This document shows, in pieces, positions 8,172 through 15,377 of a stretch of 18,604 nt of DNA. Under the pieces are notes generated by a model. The model worked only from the letters and a program-made list of their open reading frames with translations. It searched no databases and was not told the DNA's origin. The position numbers and the translations under genes were made by a program. This DNA comes from JADKIH01 sp031367345. GTDB taxonomy: Bacteria; Bacteroidota; Bacteroidia; AKYH767-A; 2013-40CM-41-45. The number at the start of each line of letters is the position of its first letter. The stretch's first letter is position 1. The stretch is from positions 1-18,604 of the forward strand of contig JANLPR010000170.1 of the NCBI GenBank assembly GCA_031367345.1, read 5' to 3'.

Positions 8172-8831
8172 ATGAACCAAATTAGAAAAACAGCGCTTAT
8201 AGCCGGTGCTTCAGGATTAGTAGGTTCAGAATTGCTGAAGAAATTATTGGACAACAATAATTATTCAATGATTTATTCTGTCGTAAGAAAACCATCAGGA
8301 CTCAATCATTCTAAATTGAATGAATTGGTTGTAGATTTTAGTAATCTTTCAGAAGAATTAAATAAAATTGATCACGTTGATGACGTATTTTGTTGTTTGG
8401 GAACTACCATCAAAGTTGCAGGATCTAAGGAAGCATTCAAAACTGTCGATTATTTTTATCCGCTCATACTTGCTAAATGGGCTGAGCATAAAAAATCAAG
8501 TCGGTTTTTAATGATTACAGCGATGGGTGCCGATTCTAAGTCATCTATTTTTTATAATCGTGTAAAAGGCGAAGCCGAAAACGATATTTCCAAACTTGCA
8601 CTACCTTCCGTCACATTTTTTAGACCATCGTTGTTAATTGGAAATAGAAAAGAAAGTAGAGCAGGAGAGAAATTGGCAATTGTTTTTTTCAAAGCAATCT
8701 CATTTCTTTTTATTGGCCCATTAAAAAATTATAAAGGAATTCATGTTTCGAAAGTAGCAGAAGCAATGATGCAAGCTGCGCAAAATGCAAAAACCGGAAA
8801 AGAAGTTATCCTTTCCGGTTCGATGCAATAA
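8172..8831 (+). CDS. Atypical SDR NAD(P)-binding oxidoreductase (TIP30/HTATIP2-like)
   Basis: A 219-residue Rossmann-fold protein. The dinucleotide-binding motif AGASGLVG spans residues 11-18. A YNRVK stretch (Y128, K132) supplies the YxxxK pair of short-chain dehydrogenases, and FFRPSLLIGNR (about 149-159) matches the RP(S/G) segment of atypical SDRs related to HTATIP2/TIP30 and YbjT. Length and motifs fit a complete cytoplasmic protein. The real substrate is unknown; many members of this subgroup bind NADPH without a proven reaction. It lies 77 nt after lon in the same direction, so it may be partly read through from lon. It converges with rho, and the last codons overlap rho's probable terminator. 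Confidence 0.8.
   Translation: MNQIRKTALIAGASGLVGSELLKKLLDNNNYSMIYSVVRKPSGLNHSKLNELVVDFSNLSEELNKIDHVDDVFCCLGTTIKVAGSKEAFKTVDYFYPLILAKWAEHKKSSRFLMITAMGADSKSSIFYNRVKGEAENDISKLALPSVTFFRPSLLIGNRKESRAGEKLAIVFFKAISFLFIGPLKNYKGIHVSKVAEAMMQAAQNAKTGKEVILSGSMQ
8788..8820 (-). terminator. Probable intrinsic terminator of rho, inside the 3' end of the convergent SDR gene
   Basis: Reading the minus strand, AACCGGAAA (8820-8812) pairs perfectly with TTTCCGGTT (8800-8792) across an 11-nt loop, and the right arm continues at once into a short T run (GGTTTTTGC). It begins 36 nt after the rho stop codon. On the plus strand the hairpin has no adjacent T run, so the polarity fits rho transcripts. Confidence 0.5.
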
Positions 8832-8856
8832 TAATGTACTTATTTTTTTGGTATTC

Positions 8857-10563
8857 TTATCCGTTCATAGAAACTAAAAACTCTTCGTTCGATTTTGTTC
8901 CTCTCATCCTATCAAGAATAAATTCCATTGCTTCTAATGGATTCATATCTGCTAAGTGATTTCTTAGAATCCACATTCGTTGAAGCATCTCTTTGTCAAG
9001 CAACATATCTTCTCTACGAGTACTCGAAGCAACTAAATCAATAGCAGGGAAGAGACGCTTGTTGGAGATCTTACGGTCTAATTGAAGTTCCATATTTCCC
9101 GTTCCTTTAAATTCTTCAAAGATTACCTCGTCCATTCTTGAACCTGTATCGATCAATGCTGTTGCAATAATCGTGAGGCTTCCTCCATTTTCAATCTTAC
9201 GAGCGGAACCGAAGAATCTTTTTGGCTTGTGTAAGGCATTTGCTTCCACACCACCCGATAATACTTTTCCACTTGCAGGGGCAACTGTATTATATGCACG
9301 AGCCAAACGTGTGATTGAATCTAACAAGATAACTACATCGTGACCGCATTCTACTAGTCGTTTTGCTTTTTCCAATACGATATTTGCAATTTTCACATGT
9401 CGTTCGGCCGGTTCATCGAATGTAGATGCAACAACTTCTGCATTCACACTTCTGGCCATATCTGTTACTTCTTCCGGTCGCTCATCGATCAATAAAATAA
9501 TCATATACACTTCCGGATGATTTGCTGCGATCGCATTTGCGACGTCTTTCAATAACATCGTCTTACCCGTCTTAGGCTGGGCAACGATCAATCCACGTTG
9601 TCCTTTTCCTATTGGTGTAAACATGTCCATTACTCGAGTCGAATAATTCGATTTGTCGCCACTCAAATTTAATTTCTGATATGGGAATAAAGGTGTGAGA
9701 TAATCAAAATGAATTCGGTCACGCACAATAGCAGGATCGAGACCATTTATGTACTCAACTTTTACAAATGGGAAATATTTTTCGCCTTCGCGAGGAGGAC
9801 GAACAAAACCATGCACTGTATCGCCGGTTTTTAAGCCGAAAGCTTTTATTTGTTGTTGGTTTACATATACATCATCGGGAGAAGTCAAATAATTGAAATC
9901 GCTTGAACGTAAAAAACCAAATCCATCAGGCATAATTTCCAATACTCCATCAACTGCAATTAATGTATCCGGATCTATTGGAGTTTCTGCAACTACATTA
10001 TCTCTTCTTGGTTGTGGTTGACGAAAGGTAGGATTCGACGTATTGTTCGATGTACTTGATGGTAAATTATTGTAGGTATTTTGAGGAGCCGCCATAGGTC
10101 TTTCAAATTCATTTTTAACAAATGGTTTATTGACGTGTACCGGTCTTTGAGCAGGTTCAGAACTTATGTTATTTTCAGCAACAGGTGCAGGAGCCGGCGT
10201 TTGACGAATAGGAGGGGTCTTTACACTTGGTTCCAGAACAATGGGTTCTTTCTTTATCTCAGAATCTTCAAGAGGAGAAACTCTTTTTCTTTTTGGTCGT
10301 GATGATGATGAATCAGCATCATTTCCTTTCTCAGGAATACTTTCTTCTTCTTTCATTTCAACTTTTGCATTTTTAATTGTTGCTTTTGGAACAATAGCAT
10401 CGCGAATTGATTTCGTAGCATCAGGATGGAGTGCTTGCTGGTCTAAAATTTTATAAATTAATTCTTGCTTTTTGAAGTCATCAGACTTTGAAATATTCAT
10501 TAAGCGGGCAATTTCTTTTAACTCACTAACGAGTTTAGAATTTAATTCAACGATATCGAACAT
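8857..10563 (-). CDS. rho: Transcription termination factor Rho with long disordered N-terminal insert
   Basis: A 568-residue hexameric RNA helicase, about 150 residues longer than E. coli Rho. Residues 1-45 form the N-terminal helical Rho_N domain. Residues about 60-195 are a low-complexity insert rich in P, N, S, K and E (KRKR at 91-94; NNTSN near 173-177), as seen in Bacteroidota Rho. The cold-shock RNA-binding domain spans about 203-275 (MPDGFGFLRS, DVYV). The ATPase has Walker A AQPKTGKT (328-335), Walker B VILLDSITRLARA with D415, Q-loop LSGGVEANAL (435-444) and R-loop GSARKIENGG (452-461). The core motifs appear intact. The start is ATG. It is preceded by a 318-nt divergent region with a candidate promoter and hairpin. 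Confidence 0.97.
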   Translation of the reverse strand: MFDIVELNSKLVSELKEIARLMNISKSDDFKKQELIYKILDQQALHPDATKSIRDAIVPKATIKNAKVEMKEEESIPEKGNDADSSSSRPKRKRVSPLEDSEIKKEPIVLEPSVKTPPIRQTPAPAPVAENNISSEPAQRPVHVNKPFVKNEFERPMAAPQNTYNNLPSSTSNNTSNPTFRQPQPRRDNVVAETPIDPDTLIAVDGVLEIMPDGFGFLRSSDFNYLTSPDDVYVNQQQIKAFGLKTGDTVHGFVRPPREGEKYFPFVKVEYINGLDPAIVRDRIHFDYLTPLFPYQKLNLSGDKSNYSTRVMDMFTPIGKGQRGLIVAQPKTGKTMLLKDVANAIAANHPEVYMIILLIDERPEEVTDMARSVNAEVVASTFDEPAERHVKIANIVLEKAKRLVECGHDVVILLDSITRLARAYNTVAPASGKVLSGGVEANALHKPKRFFGSARKIENGGSLTIIATALIDTGSRMDEVIFEEFKGTGNMELQLDRKISNKRLFPAIDLVASSTRREDMLLDKEMLQRMWILRNHLADMNPLEAMEFILDRMRGTKSNEEFLVSMNG

Positions 10564-10718
10564 GAAAAACTAGGTGGTTGTTGGTCTACTTATAATAAAT
10601 AGATGTTGTTGGTTTGTTGGGAAATATTTATGCAGCTATTGCAATAAAATGAAAGTTTTGCCTTTTTACTGGACGTTACTCGATAAATCAAAGGGGAAAT
10701 TCCGGGTTGGATAAATAA

Positions 10719-10736
10719 AAAACCTAGCTCGGTTTT
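10719..10736 (-). promoter_or_regulatory. Small hairpin in the predicted rho leader
   Basis: Minus-strand AAAACC-GAGCTA-GGTTTT is a 6-bp stem with a 6-nt loop, continuing into TTTATTTAT. It would sit about 16-33 nt after the predicted rho transcription start, in a leader of about 190 nt. The stem has only two G-C pairs, so an attenuator role is speculative. Confidence 0.25.
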
Positions 10737-10757
10737 GAATTTCACGACAATAATATG

Positions 10758-10790
10758 CAATTATAATAGAACTAACAAATAATGAACAAA
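10758..10790 (-). promoter_or_regulatory. Candidate promoter of rho
   Basis: On the minus strand TTTG (10790-10787) is followed after 21 nt by TATAATTG (10765-10758), one mismatch from TAnnTTTG. Spacing fits Bacteroidota promoters. The predicted start near 10752 gives a leader of about 190 nt before the rho ATG. Confidence 0.4.
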
Positions 10791-10855
10791 ATATTTTCAA
10801 ACTAATTTTTCTCCTTTTTGCACTTTTATTTAGCTCTAGTTTTCAGGTTATTTCT

Positions 10856-10863
10856 TTAATTTG
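10856..10863 (+). promoter_or_regulatory. Weak -7 element of the DUF4293 gene
   Basis: TTAATTTG, followed by CCACC, differs from TAnnTTTG at one base and lies 18 nt before the ATG at 10882. No TTG is found at the right -33 distance. Confidence 0.3.
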
Positions 10864-10881
10864 CCACCTTAATTAACGATT

Positions 10882-11376
10882 ATGCTACAACGAGTTCAGA
10901 CGCTTTTTTTATTAGGTACCGTACTATTGTGCCTTGCCCTTATGTATCTTCCTATTTATGAATTAGCAAAAGATCCAACTTCAGTAGACGTCTCTCCCCC
11001 AGCTTCAGTGCCTATGAGTACGGATGCACCAATTGTCAGTGATTCTCAAGTGCCGAATAAACAATTTACAATCTTCAGCAGTGCCATTCTTGCCCTCATC
11101 AATGGTGCTGTTGGCGTTCTTGCGTTACTTGGCATTTTCCTCTTTAAAAAGAGAAATCTCCAAATTAGAGTGGCTAATCTTTCTCTCTTATTAAACTGTA
11201 TTCTGCTTGGACTGGTTTTCTTTTCTGCGGATGCTGTTTCTTCAACTACGAATGCAAAAGTTCACTATCTCTATGGAAGTTATTTTCCAATAATAGGTAT
11301 CGTCTTCCTCTTTCTCGCTGTTCGATTTATTAAAAGAGACGAAGAACTCGTTCGCTCTGCTGATCGCTTGCGTTAG
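10882..11376 (+). CDS. DUF4293 domain-containing integral membrane protein
   Basis: A 164-residue inner-membrane protein of the Bacteroidota-specific DUF4293 family. It opens with the family's MLQRVQTLFL signature. Four membrane segments are visible at about 7-26, 63-88, 95-115 and 129-150. An exposed Pro/Ser-rich loop (about 30-60) lies between the first two, and the tail is charged (RFIKRDEELVRSADRLR). Function is unknown. It is divergent from rho, an arrangement I recall as common in the phylum, and converges on the metallophosphoesterase with a 21-nt gap. ATG start; no RBS of Shine-Dalgarno type, as is usual in this phylum. Confidence 0.85.
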   Translation: MLQRVQTLFLLGTVLLCLALMYLPIYELAKDPTSVDVSPPASVPMSTDAPIVSDSQVPNKQFTIFSSAILALINGAVGVLALLGIFLFKKRNLQIRVANLSLLLNCILLGLVFFSADAVSSTTNAKVHYLYGSYFPIIGIVFLFLAVRFIKRDEELVRSADRLR

Positions 11377-11397
11377 TACTGATTTTCTACTTCATCA

Positions 11398-11904
11398 CTA
11401 TTCTATTGTTCCACGTAATCCTAATTCGATTGCGTCTAAATCTTTTACTCTTCCTTCTTCTATCGTAAAACGTAGTATTGTTCTAATCTTATGGAAGCCG
11501 TGCTTACCTGCTGCGCCGGGATTCATATGCAAGAGCCCGTTCTTTTTATCGGGCATCACTTTTAATATGTGTGAATGTCCACAAATAAAAAGATCCGGTT
11601 TTAATGATGCAATTTTCTGCGCCGCTTCGGGATAATAGTTGCCGGGATAACCTCCAATGTGCGTGATAAATATTTTCATCCCTTCGCATTCGAATAAAAG
11701 ATCTTGAGGATGTAACAATCGAATATTCGTTCCATCTATATTCCCGTAGACTCCTTTGAAGGGTTTGAAATTACTTAACTCTGATGAAACACTTTCGTCG
11801 CCAAAATCGCCCGCATGCCAAATCTGATCGCAGTCTTGAAAGTGATGGTAAATACGCGGATCAACATAGCCGTGTGTGTCTGAAAGCAAACCGATTTTTT
11901 GCAT
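11398..11904 (-). CDS. Metallophosphoesterase, YfcE/MJ0936 type
   Basis: A 168-residue calcineurin-like phosphoesterase, likely a cytoplasmic phosphodiesterase with two metal ions. All metal ligands are visible: SDTHG (D9, H11), HAGDFGD (D33), YGNID (N55), ITHIGG (H82) and GHSH (H110, H112), and the usual NPGAAG follows at 128-133. The natural substrate is unknown for this family. I chose ATG 11904, 9 nt after the batE stop; a TTG directly abutting that stop would add three residues and cannot be excluded. The tight spacing suggests it is the distal gene of the Bat transcript, though nothing in the protein itself links it to the Bat complex. Confidence 0.88.
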   Translation of the reverse strand: MQKIGLLSDTHGYVDPRIYHHFQDCDQIWHAGDFGDESVSSELSNFKPFKGVYGNIDGTNIRLLHPQDLLFECEGMKIFITHIGGYPGNYYPEAAQKIASLKPDLFICGHSHILKVMPDKKNGLLHMNPGAAGKHGFHKIRTILRFTIEEGRVKDLDAIELGLRGTIE

Positions 11905-11913
11905 CTGCTTCAA

Positions 11914-12675
11914 TTAAATTTTTTCAATTTCATTCTTCTTCAACCAACCGATCGTTCCATTTGGGATTTTAATCTTATTCCAATTTTCAAATGTTTCCAT
12001 CACATCTACTTTTGTTCCTTCATGAAGAATAAATAGATCATTGCCTTTTTCATCAGGCGAACTTTTTACATAAACCGATGGTGTCATTACGATTCCATGT
12101 TCTTCTTGATGTGCTATTGAATAGGAGGAAGTAGACATCGCATAGCCTAATGCTGTAATGAAAAGAAAGATCACCATCGCAAAGAACCCTAATTTCTTCA
12201 TAGTGATCGAATTTCCTAAAACATATATTCCGGCTGAAATAAAAAACAACCAAATAGTGATTAAGAAAATTGTTGACCAGCCATTTGCTGAAAATAACAA
12301 TGAAGCACTTCGGTACCATCGTTTATAAAATACATCAGGAACTACATCGATCCTATCAATTATCTTTAATGATGCAATCTTTAAATTAAAATCAATGTCT
12401 TCGTCGTCCGGAGCAATTTTTTTAGCTCTCTCATAAGCAAGTATTGCTAAAGAAACTTTTCCTGTCTTGAAATATGAATTTCCTAGATTGTAATAAATTT
12501 CAGCTGAGATTTTTTTATCGGCAATCAATCCTTCATATTCCGTAATAGCATTTGTATAATCTTGTTTGGCGTAAAGCTGATTGGCTTTTTTATAACTAAT
12601 AGTAGCGTCTTTCTTTTGAGCAAAAATGTTGCTGCATAAAAACAGAAATATTAGTAAGTGAAGTATTTTTTTCAT
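11914..12675 (-). CDS. batE: BatE: TPR and SH3-domain membrane protein
   Basis: A 253-residue envelope protein. A signal peptide spans residues 1-19 (cleavage after IFA-Q). Two or more TPR units occupy about 24-92 (ANQLYAKQDYTNAITEYEGL, AEIYYNLGNSYFKTGKVSLAILAYERA). Two membrane segments follow at about 132-153 and 161-181, then a bacterial SH3 domain at about 193-250 (VYVKSSPDEKGNDLFILHEG, ending IGWLKKNEIEKI). This TPR-TM-TM-SH3 order is the BatE pattern. It would act as a scaffold of the Bat complex on the outer face of the inner membrane. It starts with ATG, 22 nt after batD, and the metallophosphoesterase follows within 10 nt. Function of Bat proteins (aerotolerance, stress) is known only loosely from genetics in Bacteroides and Leptospira. 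Confidence 0.88.
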   Translation of the reverse strand: MKKILHLLIFLFLCSNIFAQKKDATISYKKANQLYAKQDYTNAITEYEGLIADKKISAEIYYNLGNSYFKTGKVSLAILAYERAKKIAPDDEDIDFNLKIASLKIIDRIDVVPDVFYKRWYRSASLLFSANGWSTIFLITIWLFFISAGIYVLGNSITMKKLGFFAMVIFLFITALGYAMSTSSYSIAHQEEHGIVMTPSVYVKSSPDEKGNDLFILHEGTKVDVMETFENWNKIKIPNGTIGWLKKNEIEKI

Positions 12676-12697
12676 GGCTAAATTATTAAAAGTGTTT

Positions 12698-14584
12698 CTA
12701 TCGAATTACACTTTCTAATTTTGAAATAATAGTTATTCCTTTTTGATAAATGATGTCATTGCTGTCTGCTATACCACCGGCGAAGCGAGCAAACTCGCAA
12801 CTGTCAATCGTCTCCGAGAATTCGTTTATCAGCTCGTTAGAAATATTTTTCTCTGTGAGTAATTCAACTACTTTTTCTTTCGAAAGATCTGCAACCGGTA
12901 TCACCAACTTGTCGGCAATAAATCCCCAGAGCGCTCTAAACATTTCATCCAAAAATTTATCTTTTTCATTCGTAGTAAGATATTTTTTTGCAGCACTTAA
13001 TCGTTTCATAGCTGCTTTGTTGGCGCGTTGACTTTTAAGCAGATCACTATTACCTGCATCTTTTTTATTTTTCTTTCTCACAAATAGCAAAAGAAAAAAT
13101 GCCAATGCAGGAAAAAGCATGAGACTGTAAAATTTGATCGAACCAAATAGCGGTTTGTTTGAATCATCAAATTCTATATCATTGGTTTTTATAAAATGAA
13201 TGTCTTTTCCTAACTGTTTTACATCGGAGCGTTGAACATCAGAAGCGATCGTTATGGAATTGCCGTCGCCTTTTGTTACTTTTAAAGTAAGATCTTTTAA
13301 ATCAATTTTTGTGTATTGCTTCCGATCTAAATCGAAATAGACAAATGGACTTACTGCTATTTTATAATCGCCGGCGTTGCGGGGAATGATCAAGTACTCA
13401 AATGTTTTTGTACCTGTAACTCCCGCAGCACTAGCATTGAGTGTCGTATTTTCTTTCGGATCGTATGTTTCGAAATCAGGTGGAAAAGTAAATTCAGGCG
13501 ATTCGATTAATTTAATATTTCCCTTTCCACTAATCTTTACTTTAATATTTACAGCTTCATTAGCTTTCGTTACTGATTTATCTACACTAATTTCACAATT
13601 CAATTTTCCAACAGCACCATTAAATTCTTTCGGGGCATTCGGAGGAAGCTCTTTTACATTAATCTTCAATGCCTCACTCTTTAAAGCAATTTTTATATCC
13701 TGAACATTATTATTGAAAAATGGATTGTTATTGAAAAAAGGGTCGTTGAAAAATTGACTAAATGGATCGTTGCTCTGTCCTTGCTGTTGTTTTTTGACTG
13801 TTACTCTGGCTATGGCCTGACATTCCATTGGATCAATGGAAAGATTTCCTGATCGTTGTGGGAAGAGTACCATTTTTTTAAAATCTATAACTTTGTAATT
13901 TACTCCGTCGAGTACTGTATTTTGTTCTTGCTGACCTTGTCTATCTATTTCCTGATTCCAAAATCCTGAAAAAGATGGCAATTTTGGAATGGCAAAATCT
14001 AAAACAGGAACCTTTGTATAAAGCTTATAACTCACTACTATTCCTTCTCCTTGATAAACGGTATTTTTATCGACAGATGCTTTTACAAAAATATTTTTTC
14101 CGGCACCTTCCATAATCTTTTCACTCCCTTGCCCTGATTGATTTCCTTGCGATTTGTTTTGAGTTTGAGGCTGCCCTTTAGTTACAACAATTGTTAGGAT
14201 GTTGCTTTCAACTTTATTGGCTCCAACCATTATCTCTGCCGGTCCAATTTTATAACTGCCTTCTTTGGTAGCTTGCAATACATAGGTAAATGATAGTGTT
14301 TGTGAAACAGCGCCGTTGATAATTTGCATCTGATTGCTTTGGCTTGGTCCCATTAAGACGGAGAAATCGGTAAAGGTTGGTGTTTTAAACGATCTTCCTG
14401 AAGCATTCAATGAAAATGTAACTTGGAATTGCTCGCCAGTTCCTACGCTTGAAGCTGATGTGCTTGCTGTAAATTTTTCATTCTGTCCCAATGCAATGAA
14501 AGGCAACATTAAGATAAAACAGAATATACTTATTGTTTTCATCTTCGACCAGATCCACACTTTGTTATTTAATTTAATTTCCAT
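12698..14584 (-). CDS. batD: BatD: exported Ig-like protein with C-terminal cytosolic domain
   Basis: A 628-residue single-pass protein of the BatD/oxygen-tolerance family. The hydrophobic signal segment is MKTISIFCFILMLPFIALGQ, starting at residue 15. A long periplasmic region of beta-rich Ig-like repeats follows (for example FTASTSASSVGTGEQFQVTF and later NCEISVDKSVTKANEAVNI). One membrane span lies at about 484-502 (FYSLMLFPALAFFLLLFV), then a helical cytosolic domain at about 520-628. Residues rich in F, N, P and D near 285-305 include two tandem PFFNNN units. I chose ATG 14584, behind an A-rich stretch and 19 nt after batC. ATG 14542 (614 residues) gives a tidier signal peptide and is a real alternative; TTG 14620 would overlap batC and is unlikely. 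Confidence 0.88.
   Translation of the reverse strand: MEIKLNNKVWIWSKMKTISIFCFILMLPFIALGQNEKFTASTSASSVGTGEQFQVTFSLNASGRSFKTPTFTDFSVLMGPSQSNQMQIINGAVSQTLSFTYVLQATKEGSYKIGPAEIMVGANKVESNILTIVVTKGQPQTQNKSQGNQSGQGSEKIMEGAGKNIFVKASVDKNTVYQGEGIVVSYKLYTKVPVLDFAIPKLPSFSGFWNQEIDRQGQQEQNTVLDGVNYKVIDFKKMVLFPQRSGNLSIDPMECQAIARVTVKKQQQGQSNDPFSQFFNDPFFNNNPFFNNNVQDIKIALKSEALKINVKELPPNAPKEFNGAVGKLNCEISVDKSVTKANEAVNIKVKISGKGNIKLIESPEFTFPPDFETYDPKENTTLNASAAGVTGTKTFEYLIIPRNAGDYKIAVSPFVYFDLDRKQYTKIDLKDLTLKVTKGDGNSITIASDVQRSDVKQLGKDIHFIKTNDIEFDDSNKPLFGSIKFYSLMLFPALAFFLLLFVRKKNKKDAGNSDLLKSQRANKAAMKRLSAAKKYLTTNEKDKFLDEMFRALWGFIADKLVIPVADLSKEKVVELLTEKNISNELINEFSETIDSCEFARFAGGIADSNDIIYQKGITIISKLESVIR
13706..13741 (-). 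repeat. Two 18-nt tandem units encoding PFFNNN in BatD
   Basis: Positions 13706-13723 and 13724-13741 are near-identical 18-nt units that each encode PFFNNN. Degenerate relatives (DPFSQFFND) continue up to about 13770. This makes a Phe/Asn-rich linker between periplasmic domains of BatD. Confidence 0.7.
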
Positions 14585-14603
14585 TCTTGTTTTTTTCACA
14601 CCA

Positions 14604-15374
14604 TTACCATTGCTTCTCAATATTCATCTTTACCGGCTCCTTTAAATTTACTTTCTTCTGCGTTTTCTTTTCGTCGTTGTTCAGAGCTTGAAGAATTTTT
14701 TCTGCGTCTTCCTTTGAAATCTTATTTTTATTTGCTTTGTTTTTATTTTCTTCTTTACTCTGATCTTCCTTGTTATCCTTATTCTTTGCTTGATCGTCTT
14801 TTTTCTGTTGATCTTCTTTCTTCTGTTGATCCTCCTTTTTTTGTTGTTCGTCCTTTTTCTGTTGGTCTTTATTTTTATCGTCTTTGTTATCTTTCTTTTT
14901 TTGTTCTTGCTCCTTTTGTAACATCGACTGTGCATACGCTAAATTGTAACGCGTATCATTATCTTTTGGATTTGCTTTAAGTGCATTCTTAAAGGCATCA
15001 ATACTCTCAGGATATTTTTTCTCTTTTAACAATGCATTCCCTAAGTTATGGTAAATAACTGATCTGTCTTCGTCATTTAAATCTTTTAAAGCACCGGTTG
15101 TTTCATATTGTTTTGTTGCTTCTTCAAATTTATCTTGTTTGTAATAACTATTACCTAAGTTGTAATTTCCTTCTTTCACATTTTTACCGGTTGTGATCGA
15201 TTTCCTATAATTAACTTCTGCATCGCTATATTTTTTTTGATCGTATTGTGCATTGCCTTCGGTAATCATTTTATAAGATGATTTTTGTCCAAAGGAAAAA
15301 CATGATAAAATCAACATACTCGCTAACGAAATATTGAATATTATTTTTTTATATTTTAAATGATTGTTTTTCAT
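14604..15374 (-). CDS. batC: BatC: TPR protein with Lys/Gln-rich tail
   Basis: A 256-residue exported TPR protein. The signal sequence covers about 1-29; it could be cleaved after SFG-Q, but LILSC (21-25) also resembles a weak lipobox. TPR units run from about 35 to 140 (GNAQYDQKKYSDAEVNYRKS, GNYNLGNSYYKQDKFEEATK, YHNLGNALLKEKKYPESIDA). A highly charged low-complexity segment (about 153-212) contains four tandem (D/E)QQKK(D/E) hexapeptides. The C-terminal KEDAEKILQALNNDEKKTQK is the conserved BatC motif. It probably scaffolds the vWA partners BatA and BatB. The batB stop is followed directly by GTG-ATG; I chose the ATG, 3 nt after the stop. Confidence 0.87.
   Translation of the reverse strand: MKNNHLKYKKIIFNISLASMLILSCFSFGQKSSYKMITEGNAQYDQKKYSDAEVNYRKSITTGKNVKEGNYNLGNSYYKQDKFEEATKQYETTGALKDLNDEDRSVIYHNLGNALLKEKKYPESIDAFKNALKANPKDNDTRYNLAYAQSMLQKEQEQKKKDNKDDKNKDQQKKDEQQKKEDQQKKEDQQKKDDQAKNKDNKEDQSKEENKNKANKNKISKEDAEKILQALNNDEKKTQKKVNLKEPVKMNIEKQW
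14796..14867 (-). repeat. Four tandem 18-nt units encoding (D/E)QQKK(D/E) in BatC
   Basis: Four contiguous 18-nt units (14796-14813, 14814-14831, 14832-14849, 14850-14867) encode DQQKKD, DQQKKE, EQQKKE and DQQKKD in plus-strand order. The regular 18-nt period suggests slippage-driven growth of this charged linker. Confidence 0.8.
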
Positions 15375-15377
15375 CAC

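Larger units (their letters stand above)
10564..10881. other. Divergent intergenic region between rho and the DUF4293 gene
   Basis: This 318-nt AT-rich stretch holds no convincing gene. It contains a candidate rho promoter, a small hairpin in the predicted rho leader, and a weak -7 element for the DUF4293 gene, each listed separately. Nothing else structured was recognised. Confidence 0.6.

Noticed and set aside
10690..10705. GGAAATTCC palindrome in the rho-DUF4293 gap, considered as an operator
   Set aside because: A short single copy with an odd centre and no second site; expected by chance in AT-rich DNA.
10649..10714. Tiny plus-strand ORF of 21 codons upstream of DUF4293, considered as a leader peptide
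   Set aside because: No repeat of regulatory codons, no hairpin set, and the predicted DUF4293 transcript starts downstream of it.
14585..14620. TTG start that would lengthen BatD and overlap batC
   Set aside because: Adds residues before an already long signal-peptide leader; two ATG codons downstream are better candidates.
14681..14980. Long open frames overlapping batC on both strands, one very Arg/Lys/Ile-rich
   Set aside because: They are shadows of the A-rich repeat in batC; the composition follows directly from shifted or reversed (D/E)QQKK codons and they match nothing.
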